Assembly (NCBI GenBank): GCA_015179125.1
Contig: WHVA01000019.1
Coordinates: forward strand, 124,001 to 188,000
Direction of reading: 5' to 3'
Source of the DNA: Gautieria morchelliformis
Lineage: Eukaryota > Basidiomycota > Agaricomycetes > Gomphales > Gomphaceae
Length of the DNA stretch: 64,000 bases
Both the position numbers and the translations under genes were made by a program. The notes under the pieces were generated by a model. The model was not told the DNA's origin and made no database searches. It saw only the letters and a program-made list of their open reading frames with translations. This document shows positions 54,425 through 64,000 of this stretch, one piece after another (the first letter of the stretch is position 1; each line of letters starts with the position of its first letter).

Positions 54425-56640
54425 TCATTCTGTAGTGGTCCTGTTGTGGTCTGCTCGCGATTCTGGTCTGTCCCCATTGGCGCTGGCTGTGAAGTGTTCA
54501 TTTATTGTGGTTTGTCTTGATCCCGGTCTCGATGTCGGCGCCCTATTCCTTGTCGGCTGCTGCTGCCACCCACCATCTCTGTGGCCGACTCGCGGGTTCA
54601 CTGCTGTCCGCCTTTGCTGGATCTGAGCCATCATTTCCTGCAGGTGATGCTGGTGATACTGCGTCGCTGCGCTCCCTCCCTGTGCCGTCTGCCGTTGCGT
54701 ACTCGCCGTTGCCGCGTGTGCACCGCCTTCTCCTGAGGTCGGTGTCCTCGGATGCTCTGCTGCAGCTTTTTCTCTTACGTGCTGTTGTTCCCAGGTCCAG
54801 GGGCTTTCGTCCGGGAAGTACTTGTATGTGCTTTCTGGGTCGTCCCTCTCGATCCTCTCGCTTGCCCCGGTGAATTTTGGGCATGTCCTATCCCACGACG
54901 TGTGCCCTGATGTGTCGCAGTTTATGCACCTGAACTTGTCTGGGTCCCTCTCCTTGAAGTCTACGGTCCTGTGTTCTTTTGTGCAGGTGCCACACGTTTC
55001 TCGTTCGTCGCACGCAGCTGCTAGGTGTCTGGCGTATTTCTGGCACTTCAGGCACCTTCACGGCTCCCTCCTCATCCTCCTGGCCCACTGTCAGGGGACA
55101 CCCTGTTTTCCATTTCCAGTTCCGACTCCATTTCCGACTCCGCTTCCGGTTCCGATTCCATCTCCGCCTCCGCTTTCGGAAATGATTCCGCTTCTGGGAG
55201 AACTTCCACCAGTTCTATTCGCCTTAGTTCCACTCCAATTTCCGACTTCCACTCTCGGAACAGTGTCGGAAATCAAGCGACTCGCGTAATAGGTGGCATC
55301 AAGGGTCGATCAAGGGTCAGGGTGATCAGGGAGGTGCAGGGTTGATGGCGGGTGCCAAGTGTTGTCCCTGGCTGCGCAGCGTAGTATAATACGGGCTCGC
55401 TGACATTGGGGGTCCTTAGACTTTTCTCTTTGGATTTCCCCTTGTCAGGTGAGAATCCCCTCTCTTGTATACTCTGTTCATTATACATACTTTGGATTTC
55501 CCCTTGTCAGTCAGTTGTGTGGTAGTGTGATCTCCACAACCGGCCAGGGTTGCCCTTACACCCACGTCCTTTTCCCCGCTATGACTAAGCCATCCCTGAT
55601 CGCGATGTTTGCGGCTTCTGTGGTCCTGAACCTCACTATTAGGTGCACCGTCCATTGCCCTGGGCTGCATCTCTGCACAGGTTTGATCCATCTTGTTGAT
55701 TCTAGCATGCCGTCTGGCAGTCCCGAGTTGTGCTCTATTCTCGTGTACTCTGCCAGCGCGTCGGGGGCGTGACTGACCGGGACGTACTCCACGATGACGC
55801 AGGCGGATCGCTACTGCGGAGGCGCTGAACTTCTGCAGGAAATCTTCCCTGCGTGTCTGGATGACTTCTGCCGCTTCTTGCGTTTCCAAATCAAATACTA
55901 TCCCCCCATTCGCTAGCTTCTTTACTCCCACGAATCTCGGTGCCTCTCCCTCCTCCAGAGTGTCCATGTACTTGACCGCTTCGTTGGCCTTAGCTACGAG
56001 TTCCTGCTCGGTGAGTTCCTTGAATGGGTTCAGTTCTGTGCCGGGGTCTTTGTTGATTAGTATTTGACGGCTCCTCGCTTTCACCCTGGCTAGAGTGTTG
56101 AGGTGCGCGAGCGGCACTGCGCCCTTGAGCGCTGCCACGTATGTTAACGCTGACGCCTGCTCTGCCATCCCCGCCCCTCTCGTTCCGTTCTCTAGTGCGT
56201 CTGCTGCCAGATCTGTGGCTTTTATGGTGTCGTAGGCTGGCTCTCTGAGCGCATCCGTCGCTTCCTCCGCCTTCCGCATTATCGGGTCTATCTTTTTCTC
56301 AACGTATTTCATAACTTGTTCCCCAAAACTCTTGGCTGACGCGTCCATCATCAAGATTGCTACGGCCCTTGCCCCTTCTTTCAGGGCCTTGTGCGTGGTG
56401 CTTTGGGCCATGCACAGCAGCGCGTAGCTCAAGCTCTCTTGAGATATCAGGTCGTCCTTTGCCACGTACTGGTTTCTGTCTAGGAAATTTCGCGCCTGCT
56501 CTCTGCTCCGCACCGTTGAGCCCGCGCTGTCTATCAACTCACCTCGTGTCTTTGCCTGCTCTCCCTGCTGCGCCGTCCCCGCCCTGGTCCTCCCTAGGTG
56601 CGCGCCTCCTGTGCTCTGGCCCTCCACACTTGCCGGTGTG
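54425..56640 (-). pseudogene. LINE ORF1, frameshifted and interrupted
   Basis: From ATG at 56640 (MTTPASVEGQSTGG) it is colinear with the ORF1 at 47258-48895: EQARNFLDRNQYVAKDDLIS ... AALKGAVPLAHLN ... FVGVKKLANGGIVFDLE. A frameshift follows near 55800, then EYVPVSHAPDALAEYTRIE to AGKRTWV. A 472-base insertion (55089-55560) follows, then RRMRREP-stop-RCLKC, where the other LINE has Arg (CGA-type) for the stop. The three cysteine knuckles and the tail end at 54425. Confidence 0.88.
55089..55560 (-). mobile_element. 472-base LTR-like insertion in LINE ORF1
   Basis: Flanked by CCCAC on both sides (55084-55088 and 55561-55565). Ends TGTCAGGGGACACCC and GGGTTGCCCTTACA form a short imperfect inverted repeat with TG/CA borders. 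Removing it with one CCCAC restores the ORF1 alignment. Its left third is a hexamer-like microsatellite (TTCCGACTCC and variants, 55105-55195). GATTTCCCCTTGTCAG is repeated at 55433 and 55495. It is probably a small solo LTR. Confidence 0.78.
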
Positions 56641-56763
56641 GTCATTTTGTACGCTTCTTCCTTTTGAAGCGCTCTACCTGTGTTCAGTGCGACGGTGTGC
56701 TGCACTTTTAGCGTGGATGCGAGGATTTTTCGTTTTTGGATGTGGTGGTAAGCGTGAGAAAGT

Positions 56764-57510
56764 TTTTTTCCACCCATGAGTCATCCCCTGAAACTCATTG
56801 AAATGCAACTTTTTCCACTGAAACCGATTCTTTGATTTTTTCAACGGGTTCTATTGGTATTTACACTAACTAGAGTGGTTTATATACTGAATCCTCAATG
56901 GGTCCACCGTCAACCCAATAGGGTTCATTGGGTCAACTACCCACAGTGTAAGCATTTGCAATCACATGCGCTAGACTTCCCTTCAGCTTTTCAAGTTTCT
57001 CAGTTCTCACAGGCACCCGCACTGATCGCATTTGCTCCTCTCGCTTTCGACCCCCCGGGCCGTTCTGGACCTGCTACCCTGCGCTTTCGACCCCAAACTC
57101 GTATTCGTATTATACCCGCCTCCTTCTTGACCGGCTGGCTTGCACGTATATCAGCATTGTGATTTGGAGAATTTGTGTGGACTTGCATTCGCCGTGTTCC
57201 CATATTCCCGCATCTTGCAGCCACCCTCTTCCCTCTATGTAATTTACGGTATATAAATGGCTTTTTATCTTAGTTAAATGATACTGAGATCTCTACGCTT
57301 GACACTACTAAACACCAGAACGTGTCTGGGAGGCGCACATGGCTGCGCCGACTTCTCACCACTCGATCAGCTCATGGTTAACATTGGTAATGCGTAGCCA
57401 CTGGCATCTCGGTATTCGGTACATACACAGGTATGTTCGAGTACATAATGTTGAATGAGGAAGAGGCAGGATAAGGGGAAGGCTCAATCGTTCCATACAT
57501 TTGGGTTCAC
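56764..57510. other. Unassigned DNA between LINE and DUF6534 gene
   Basis: Starts at the presumed LINE 5' end. It contains CAATGGGTCC / GGGTTCATTGGGTC repeats near 56900. It includes the 3' flank of the DUF6534 gene. No gene was recognised. Confidence 0.4.
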
Positions 57511-58845
57511 CTAGTTCCAGTCACTGTTGGTGGACTCATGCTGTACCTCCGAGTCCTTTCCTATATCCACGATGGTCTCTTTGCGCACATGATGTATATG
57601 GCTGCGACCCTCTGGTAGTCGATGATGCAACGAGCGACCAAAGGTCATCTGCCCTGATATTGGTATGTCAGATTGATCAAAGTCTTTGGTCTCCATGACC
57701 ATGCGGTTGTTGAAGAGGACAAGAAGTGTGTTTGTATATAACTTGCCGAGGATGACGCCGGACACTTGATGCAGGCCATTCTTTTGAGAGACGAAAAATA
57801 CGAGGTCGACGATTGCAGCAAGCGCAGTCACAGTACCCGTCTCAATTGTGAGGCGTATAACTGCGGGTCGGGTTATTTAGTGCGGGCCCACGATAGAGAA
57901 AAAAGGACCAACGTCGAGTTAGGACATTGTTCATACGGCCCACTGCCTGTTCTTTAACTTTTAGCAGCTAAACAATAGGCACAACTGTCATTTTTCAGTA
58001 ACAAACAGAAGTAAATCTTGGCATACGAACGTAGTATGTCATGCTAATTGCGATAACTGTATCGACGAGTGCACTGCCGCCAAGCCGGATCCCCACAGAA
58101 CGCACCAGTCCGTTCGAGCGACTGACTTCACTTGGGTCCTTTGTTAACTACCAGATGCTCTTTTGAGTCCTGCGCTCGCGTTCCCGGCGAGATGTAGGGT
58201 ATGAGACGGGACTCACGAAAAATGCAACTGCGCCACCGCCACCAAGTTGAAGGAGTGCAAGGAAAATAATAGCACAGAAAACAGCATTTGATTTTGAAAA
58301 TACCCATATACGCCAACCAAAAAATATCTATCAGGAACCAATATTGAGTCCGTCACCCGCTGAGCCTGAGGAGAACATACCTGAACTATGGCCCCAACGA
58401 TACTTGACAATATGGGCACATTTAAATAGCCAGTGTAAGTGTTATAGAGCGCATCGATGCTTCCCCAGCCATATACAAACCACTGGAATGCGTCGTAGGT
58501 CGCAGAACAAGTCTGGGCCCAGTCAATGATATATAGGACATAAACTGTAATAAAACCGGCTTGTAAAAGTCTGGTCAAGGGATAGAAAAATCGAGTACAA
58601 ACCGATCAGTTTGATAAACCGCCGATCGTTTGGGAAATTTAGGAAATAAAGATAAATTTGCATAGTCAGCACCCCGAGTAGGCTCCAGTTGAAAAGGATG
58701 CCAAGTAGGCGAGGACCTGCACTGATCCAGGAATGGTCATACGCTCATGTACACACTACACCAACTTGGGAGGAACTTACAGCCATATTATATCTTGGCG
58801 GCTCGGATCTGTGGGGGGAGGCGTTATATGAAATTGAACGGCCAT
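57511..58845 (-). CDS. DUF6534-type multi-pass membrane protein
   Basis: Seven exons: 58845-58781, 58721-58603, 58544-58381, 58327-58217, 58147-58031, 57967-57913 and 57860-57511. All introns are 52-69 bases with GT and AG ends. The exons add up to 327 codons including the stop, so the protein is 326 residues. Landmarks: MAVQFHITPPPTDPSRQD; GPRLLGILFNWSLLGVLTMQ and IYLYFLNFPNDRRF at the N-terminus; TYDAFQWFVYGWGSIDALYN; IFFGWRIWVFSKSNAVF; IRLGGSALVDTVIAISMTYY; TRLIRLTIETGTVTALAAIV; and LGKLYTNTLLVLFNNRMV. This is the complete order of the DUF6534 family, a large set of roughly seven-helix proteins of unknown function in mushrooms. No defect is visible. The ligand or partner is unknown. Confidence 0.92.
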
Positions 58846-61800
58846 GGCACTAAGTAATATTGTGGGGTAACTGGAGAGCAGAACGAATTTGCTGGTTTAC
58901 TTAACTTATGAGTATGTGAAAAGGACTACCTCGCGTGGAAACTGTCCCCACAGGCCTGAGATCCCGCCACAGGCTGTCAGATTTGGCACTGATGTAATCA
59001 CCAGCAGGCGAGGTCGTCGGAAAGATCCCAGGCACGTACGTTCAAGCTTCTGAAGCTCCAGGAACACCCGGGCCTACAGGAGTGTGCAACATGCTGCCGA
59101 TATAGCTATTCAATTCTCCAGAGTCCCGAGCTGGGAGTGCAGAGCTGTCTGTACTGCAGCTCTTTCAGAGGTCTTTGCCTGAGGCTGTGCTCGTTCCCAG
59201 CGTCGAATCCTCTTCCGACCTCTCCGGATCTTTGATTCTCTATACATGGGACTCGCCATATATCCCCACATGCACATTCAGGTTTGTACAATAAAGACCC
59301 TCGTGAACGCGATGATCCCTCACTAGCACTCTCGGCGCAGGGTTTCGGGAACGTCGGTGGACGGAAATAACTCGAGTGCCTGAGGGTTGATATCTGCATG
59401 AGCCCTGTGTGTCTGTTTAGAAGACCTCTAGGGTACCACAGCTTCGAATCTCCATATTTGGAGCAATTAATAGCGGGATCAAACTCAAAAATGGCAAGCC
59501 CGCTTATGTAACGTGATGATGCAAATCAAGCATGTGGTGGCGCAAAGATGGGCCTGAGGTTCGCGAGTGACCACAGATTCCTGAAAATCACTCAAAAGTA
59601 ATGTCCGAATATACACTCTCGTGAAATTACCTGAAGTTGAGTCTGGGTCATCTGGATGGTTCATGGTAGTGAATTCCAGGATCGGGCCAGGTCGAAAACC
59701 CGGGTCAGGGCTCGGCTTTGAATTGACTAGGCTCCTCCAAATTCCTGCCTGGCCCTGGACGAGGGCTCCCGATTGGGTCAGGCGCGGGTCGGGCTAAAAC
59801 CTGCCGTGGGAGGGACTCTTACAGTGATCAGACGAACTCATTCGAACGCACTCCAGCCATCTCAGGATAATATAGAACGTGATCCCACTCCCTCTACCGA
59901 TACTTCTTCCTCTCTGCCTCCATACTCGGATTCAGCACTACAGCCCATGATTGACACTCCGGGCAACGACACTGATATAACGAACCAGATGATGTGCAGC
60001 AGGTTGAATCAACAGAACAAGTACGAAAGAGCGCCAGAAATGAAAGGAAACCTGCTTCGATAATATATCGTTCTTGATGGTCGGTGAGTGCGCGTGTGCA
60101 GACAGCACCACAAGTACAGTGATGCTGTGGTCTGCTTGTGCTTGTGGTCGTGCTTGCTACTCGTTACTATTGTCGTTGTACCTCCTGCTTACGCCAGCTC
60201 GCACACAGGCAATGAAAGTCCGCCACGTTCGCACACGACGTCCTCCGCCTCGTAGGCATGCTGGGTATGCCCGGCTAGACGCACGTTACGGCGCTGTACG
60301 CACACACACGCTGCATTGCGTGTATATGGGGGTGGCGTGGAAGGGGTGGGGGGATAGGGGCTGGAGAGCCTGCGGTGCTGGCTGGGGTCTGCGCAGGAGG
60401 TGTTGCGGCTCGCGCTGGGGCGGGACACACGGCTGGACGCACTGGTGGACGCGCTAGAAGACGTATACTGGCGTGCATTTGTGTCACTTATACCAAGTCC
60501 TGTTATATATTTAAATCAGTCTGGCCCCAATGGAAGTTTTTTGCTCTGATGAAGTCCTTGAGTCAATTGAAAGCAATCTCGGACATTTCTGCTACTTCAT
60601 ATCAGTGCGTTCTCGCTTCGCAGTAACCTCGCCGTCAGCACTCTGGATCAGTCTCCGGTCACTTATCTCCTGTGATTTGCAGACTTCTCCTCGGTCCTCG
60701 AGGGACTGGAGAGAAGCCTGTTTTCTTCCTACAGTGCGATTGGTCTGGTTGTTGGGTGGCACAGCCGTCGGCGTGGCAATGTGATACTTAGATGCGCTTC
60801 GCGTGGAAAACCTGAGGGTGAGGTTGCAATTATGGATAGATCATGCTTGTTCGGCGATGGAAGTGATGGCGCCCCTGTATCATGCCATGCAACAAAAAAA
60901 ATCAGAGTCTCGCAGTGACACAACATGCAGCGGCCTACAGACTGACAGTACTCAGTCGCACTTGGCTCGCACGAAGACAATAATAACCCAGTATTCAAAC
61001 GGTCTTCATACCCATACTGCATCCCGTAACGATGAACGCCACACAGACAATAGACACAGGCGATCGGGCATCAAAAAGATAACTCACTGAAGCTCAAGAC
61101 ATGAGCGAAGAGTGAAAAAGTCGAGGTGAATGGAGTGACGGTCGTTCCGATCCGAGCGAGGGCGAGATGGCACGGTTTGTCTGAGGGAAGAGAGCCGCAA
61201 ATGGTGCTGTCAGCTGGACAGCTTACCATCAGAAGCGGCGTCGGTGCAGAGCAGCGGTAGATGACTCGAGCGTCGGTGCCAGTGGATGTCGCTTATTGAT
61301 ATGGTCCGTGCTCTGGCCTCGAATGAGCTTTCAATTAGGTTTGGTTCTAGGTCTATGGATCTCCAGAGTAATCGACATAGATTTACACAGCATTGTACGA
61401 GGCGTCCACAAACGATCACTTTCTTACCTGTCGGCTGTGAATGGCAGCACACAAGGAGTCATACAGGCCTCAACTTCATGGATGGCGTAGCGGGTAGCTT
61501 CGTTTTACTGAGGTACGCGTCCATTTATGGATCTTCACTTCCATGGGCACTTTACATTGCCGATGGCGGGACTCAGAGATCCTCTGGTAGTGGAGGAATC
61601 AAGAGCCCCAATTAGTAATGGCCACGCCGGGTCACCGGTCAGTTATTTGCCGGTGAACAGTGGCAACGCCGTAGCTCACATATGTCCAGACTGCTTCTAT
61701 CCTTGAGGCCTGAGGATCTCCCTTGTAAGGGCTGTGTGGAATGTGCTTTGACTTCAGCAGTGACGCGTCACGCACTGCGCATCCTCAAAAGGGTGTCACT

Positions 61801-61850
61801 ACGCGCCCAAATTGATCGGGTACGCATAATCATAGGCACTAAGAAAGAAC
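58846..61850. other. Intergenic DNA between DUF6534 and tyrosinase genes
   Basis: The first few hundred bases should hold the DUF6534 promoter, but no clear TATA box was seen. 59690-59815 has a GC-rich stretch (CCCGGGTCAGGGCTCGG, GGCGCGGGTCGGGCT) resembling subterminal DNA of hAT-like elements. 60080-60470 is GC-rich with CACACG repeats. Short open frames show no motif. No RNA gene was recognised. Confidence 0.4.
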
Positions 61851-62577
61851 ACAAATGAAGGTAAGTGGAGTGTTGTTTTTGTTATGCCTCGTGGTACCCT
61901 TTGACTGTCACCTTCTCATGCGTCATCCGGGCCTTCGATTTTCAAATGAATTAAGTGGTGAAGATCTGATGGAATGTGTCACCCAGCGAAGACCCTGGTC
62001 GAAACGTTACAGTAGTAGAGTAATTCCCAGATATTCATGGAAGGTCAGCATCTGTAAATGGACTCTTTGTTGCTACCCGAGGAGACGTCCTCATACAATA
62101 TCCATACACAGACGGTCAAGTTTATCCAGCCAATGTCTCCCGGTGGCCGCGACTTCCGTGCTGTGTCAGAGTATGGCGCCTGACGTCCGGAAAAGGTTCT
62201 CTTGCTATTACTTACAGAGTCGCAACAAACTTGGACCTGTGCTAATTACCACTTGGGATCCTCCCCGCAGCGAAAGCAGTCGAATTGAATCACGGACTAC
62301 AGTAGGGTTCCCTGATGTGACACTAAATGACACTGATGATGTGCGCATGATACTCAGTCCACCTAATGTACTTACCTGTCCCAGTCATTCTGAGCCCAGT
62401 GCAATCAGACTTAACACAATCAGGAAACGCGAATGCTCCGAGTGGTCGAAGAGAAACGCTTATATTGAGGTCGCTCCGTCGCTCTCAAACACAAACCGCC
62501 TCTTCGTGCTCTCGCCCTCCCACTGAAAAACTTGAAACTCTCCTCCTGCGATCTTGTACTCCGAAGTTCAAAGTGCC
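61851..62577 (+). other. Upstream region of tyrosinase with an unassigned open stretch
   Basis: An ATG at 61855 starts a hydrophobic MKVSGVLFLLCLVVPF that resembles a signal peptide. A second frame around 62032-62235 reads SVNGLFVATRGDVLIQYPYT and WRLTSGKGSLAITYRVA. The two frames are not joined by an obvious intron and no family is recognised. It could be the relic of a gene or part of the tyrosinase promoter region. Confidence 0.3.
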
Positions 62578-64000
62578 ATGGCCCTTGAAGACAAATTCCT
62601 CATTACTGGTGTCGTTGGGGACCAGGCACCACCTCGTCTCGAGATAAATGATTTTATTGCTAATGAGAAGCAGTTCGCCTTGTATATACAAGCACTCCGT
62701 GGGTACCTTCCGTGTCTTGATTTTACCGTGTTTAACAGGTATCCATGTTTCTCAGAGGCAATGTATTCAGAAATGAAGGACCCGAGGGTCTCTTACTTCG
62801 GAGTCAGTGCCATCCATGGCAGACCATTCCAAGACTGGAATGGATCCCCCAACCATGAGAAGGCATTCTGCGTCCACACCACTAACCTCTTCCCTACATG
62901 GCACAGGCCATATGTCGCACTTATCGAGGTCATTCACGCATTCTGATTCAGCTCGAAATGCAATTCTGATCTTCCTTGAACAGCAAATAATTCAGAGTCA
63001 CGCAGCAAGGATCGCTGAGACGTACACTGTGGATTGTGACGCGTGGAAGTCGGCTGCTGCCAATCTTCGCCAGCCATTCTGGGACTGGGCCACGAATTCC
63101 GTTCCTCCAGACGTAATCATTTCTGACGAGACTGTCAGCATACCTTTGCCACCCCGGGGTATTACAAACAATGTGGTGAATCCTTTTTTCCGGTATCGAT
63201 TCAGAGATGGCGAAACTAGCCAATTCGGGGAGCCGTTCAAAGACTGGGTATATACTCTCAGACATCCCACCAGCCAAGGTAAAGAGGCAACCTCGGATGT
63301 CGGGGGGTTGAAAAAGTACGTCTCTCCTTCTTCACAAGAGACGACACTGAAGCGACATTATCCCTTTTTCCTTTCCCTGTCTGTTCAACATAGGCGGCTC
63401 AAAGATGTTCAGATGGACCTCCGTTATGACACCTGCAGGCTCTTTTCGATCGACAACTGGGATCACTTTAGCACCACGGGCGGTGACGGCGCCAACGCCA
63501 ACACAAACAGTCTGGAGGCAGTCCATGACAAGGTTCACGCTGAGGTAGGAGGGAGCGGCGGGCACATGTTCGATATAGATTATGCAGGTAAGTATAGTTC
63601 CCTATCATCTGGCTTGTAGCATCTCGCTTCAATAATGTTTGAAACTAGGTTTTGATCCCATCTTTTACCTGCATCATAGTCAAGTCGATCGGTTGGTGTC
63701 GCTATGGAACTGCATCCACGGCATATGGGTACCAGAGCCAGCGGCGGACAAAGGTCTGCGGCATTAGTACTTGTCTCCGTCGACGCAGCTCACCCTATTT
63801 GGCAGCTCTCATTCCTTTCTGGAAAACCCAATCGACTTACTGGAAGTCCACCGACATCGAAAGCGGCACCTCGCTCAACTACACTTATCCCGATTTCTTA
63901 GATGGTGCAAGTTCAGACGATGTTTCCCGGGGTATCAGCAAACTCCACGAAGGTTCGCCACACTCTAGCCTCCTCAGCGGCGAGTCTTCTCAAACCTCCA
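62578..64000 (+). CDS. Tyrosinase (polyphenol oxidase), 3' end beyond the window
   Basis: Oxidises monophenols and o-diphenols to quinones, the first steps of melanin formation. Exons: 62578-62698, 62756-62928, 62984-63315, 63394-63587, 63649-63753 and 63806 to the window end; introns are 52-78 bases and phases agree. Start: MALEDKFLITGVVGD. CuA ligands are in SAIHGRP, CVHTTNLFPTWHRPY, where the Cys-x-His is the usual thioether site. CuB ligands are in SLEAVHDKVHAEVGGSGGHM and FDPIFYLHHSQVDRL. All six histidines are present. FWKTQSTYWKSTDIES and YTYPDF follow, as in fungal enzymes. No signal peptide, as usual. The latent C-terminal domain lies outside the window. Confidence 0.93.

Noticed and set aside
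59190..59215. tRNA-like B box (CGTCGAATCC)
   Set aside because: No matching A box or acceptor stem could be paired around it.
62807..63619. A single 270-codon plus-strand frame covering part of tyrosinase
   Set aside because: It begins in the wrong frame of exon 2 and reads through introns 2, 3 and the start of intron 4. The spliced model recovers all tyrosinase motifs in order and is preferred.

Overview
The window looks like a repeat-rich stretch of a mushroom-forming basidiomycete (Agaricomycetes) nuclear genome. The evidence is the set of gene families (fungal tyrosinase, a DUF6534-type membrane protein, F-box-like proteins), spliceosomal introns of about 52-78 bases, and abundant Ty1/copia, Ty3/gypsy, Tad-like LINE and hAT-like elements. 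There are no bacterial operons or CRISPR arrays. Species and family assignments come from motifs read by eye; no database was searched.

Layout. 1-9.1 kb: a decayed copia element on the minus strand with both LTRs (535-1078, 8284-8803). It sits beside fragments of a second copia element and is split by two solo LTRs (2292-3733, 6642-7918), each with a perfect 5-base target duplication. 9.4-13.3 kb: a gypsy element (gag, protease, RT, RNase H; integrase lost). 13.5-15.5 kb: further LTRs of the same solo-LTR family, one nested inside another, then the 3' tip of another copia element. 16.4-20.4 kb plus 25.9-26.3 kb: a tandem array of F-box-like genes, all broken. The last copy is split at its start codon by a 5.45 kb hAT-like element (20428-25880), which holds a 2.1 kb inverted-repeat element, a small MITE-like repeat and a spliced fragment of a host membrane-protein gene. 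27.1-29.1 kb: LTR remnants. 30.7-32.4 kb: LTR plus gag-like ORF.

32.4-49.0 kb: a LINE on the minus strand (or two LINE pieces), split by a nearly complete gypsy element (33144-40184, 286-base LTRs, 4-base target duplication) and by a 4.6 kb inverted-repeat-bounded insertion (40783-45401) carrying a fragment of an NRPS adenylation domain. 49.0-49.6 kb: a second copy of the LTR/gag-like fragment. 50.4-56.8 kb: a second LINE with its poly(A) tail, damaged in both enzymatic domains and interrupted by a 472-base LTR-like insertion.

Only the right end carries apparently intact host genes. One is a seven-exon DUF6534 gene on the minus strand (57511-58845). The other is a tyrosinase gene on the plus strand (62578 to beyond the window end) with all six copper-ligand histidines. 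The rest is a layered retrotransposon graveyard in which several stop codons are CGA-to-TGA changes, as expected from deamination of methylated CpG or a RIP-like process.
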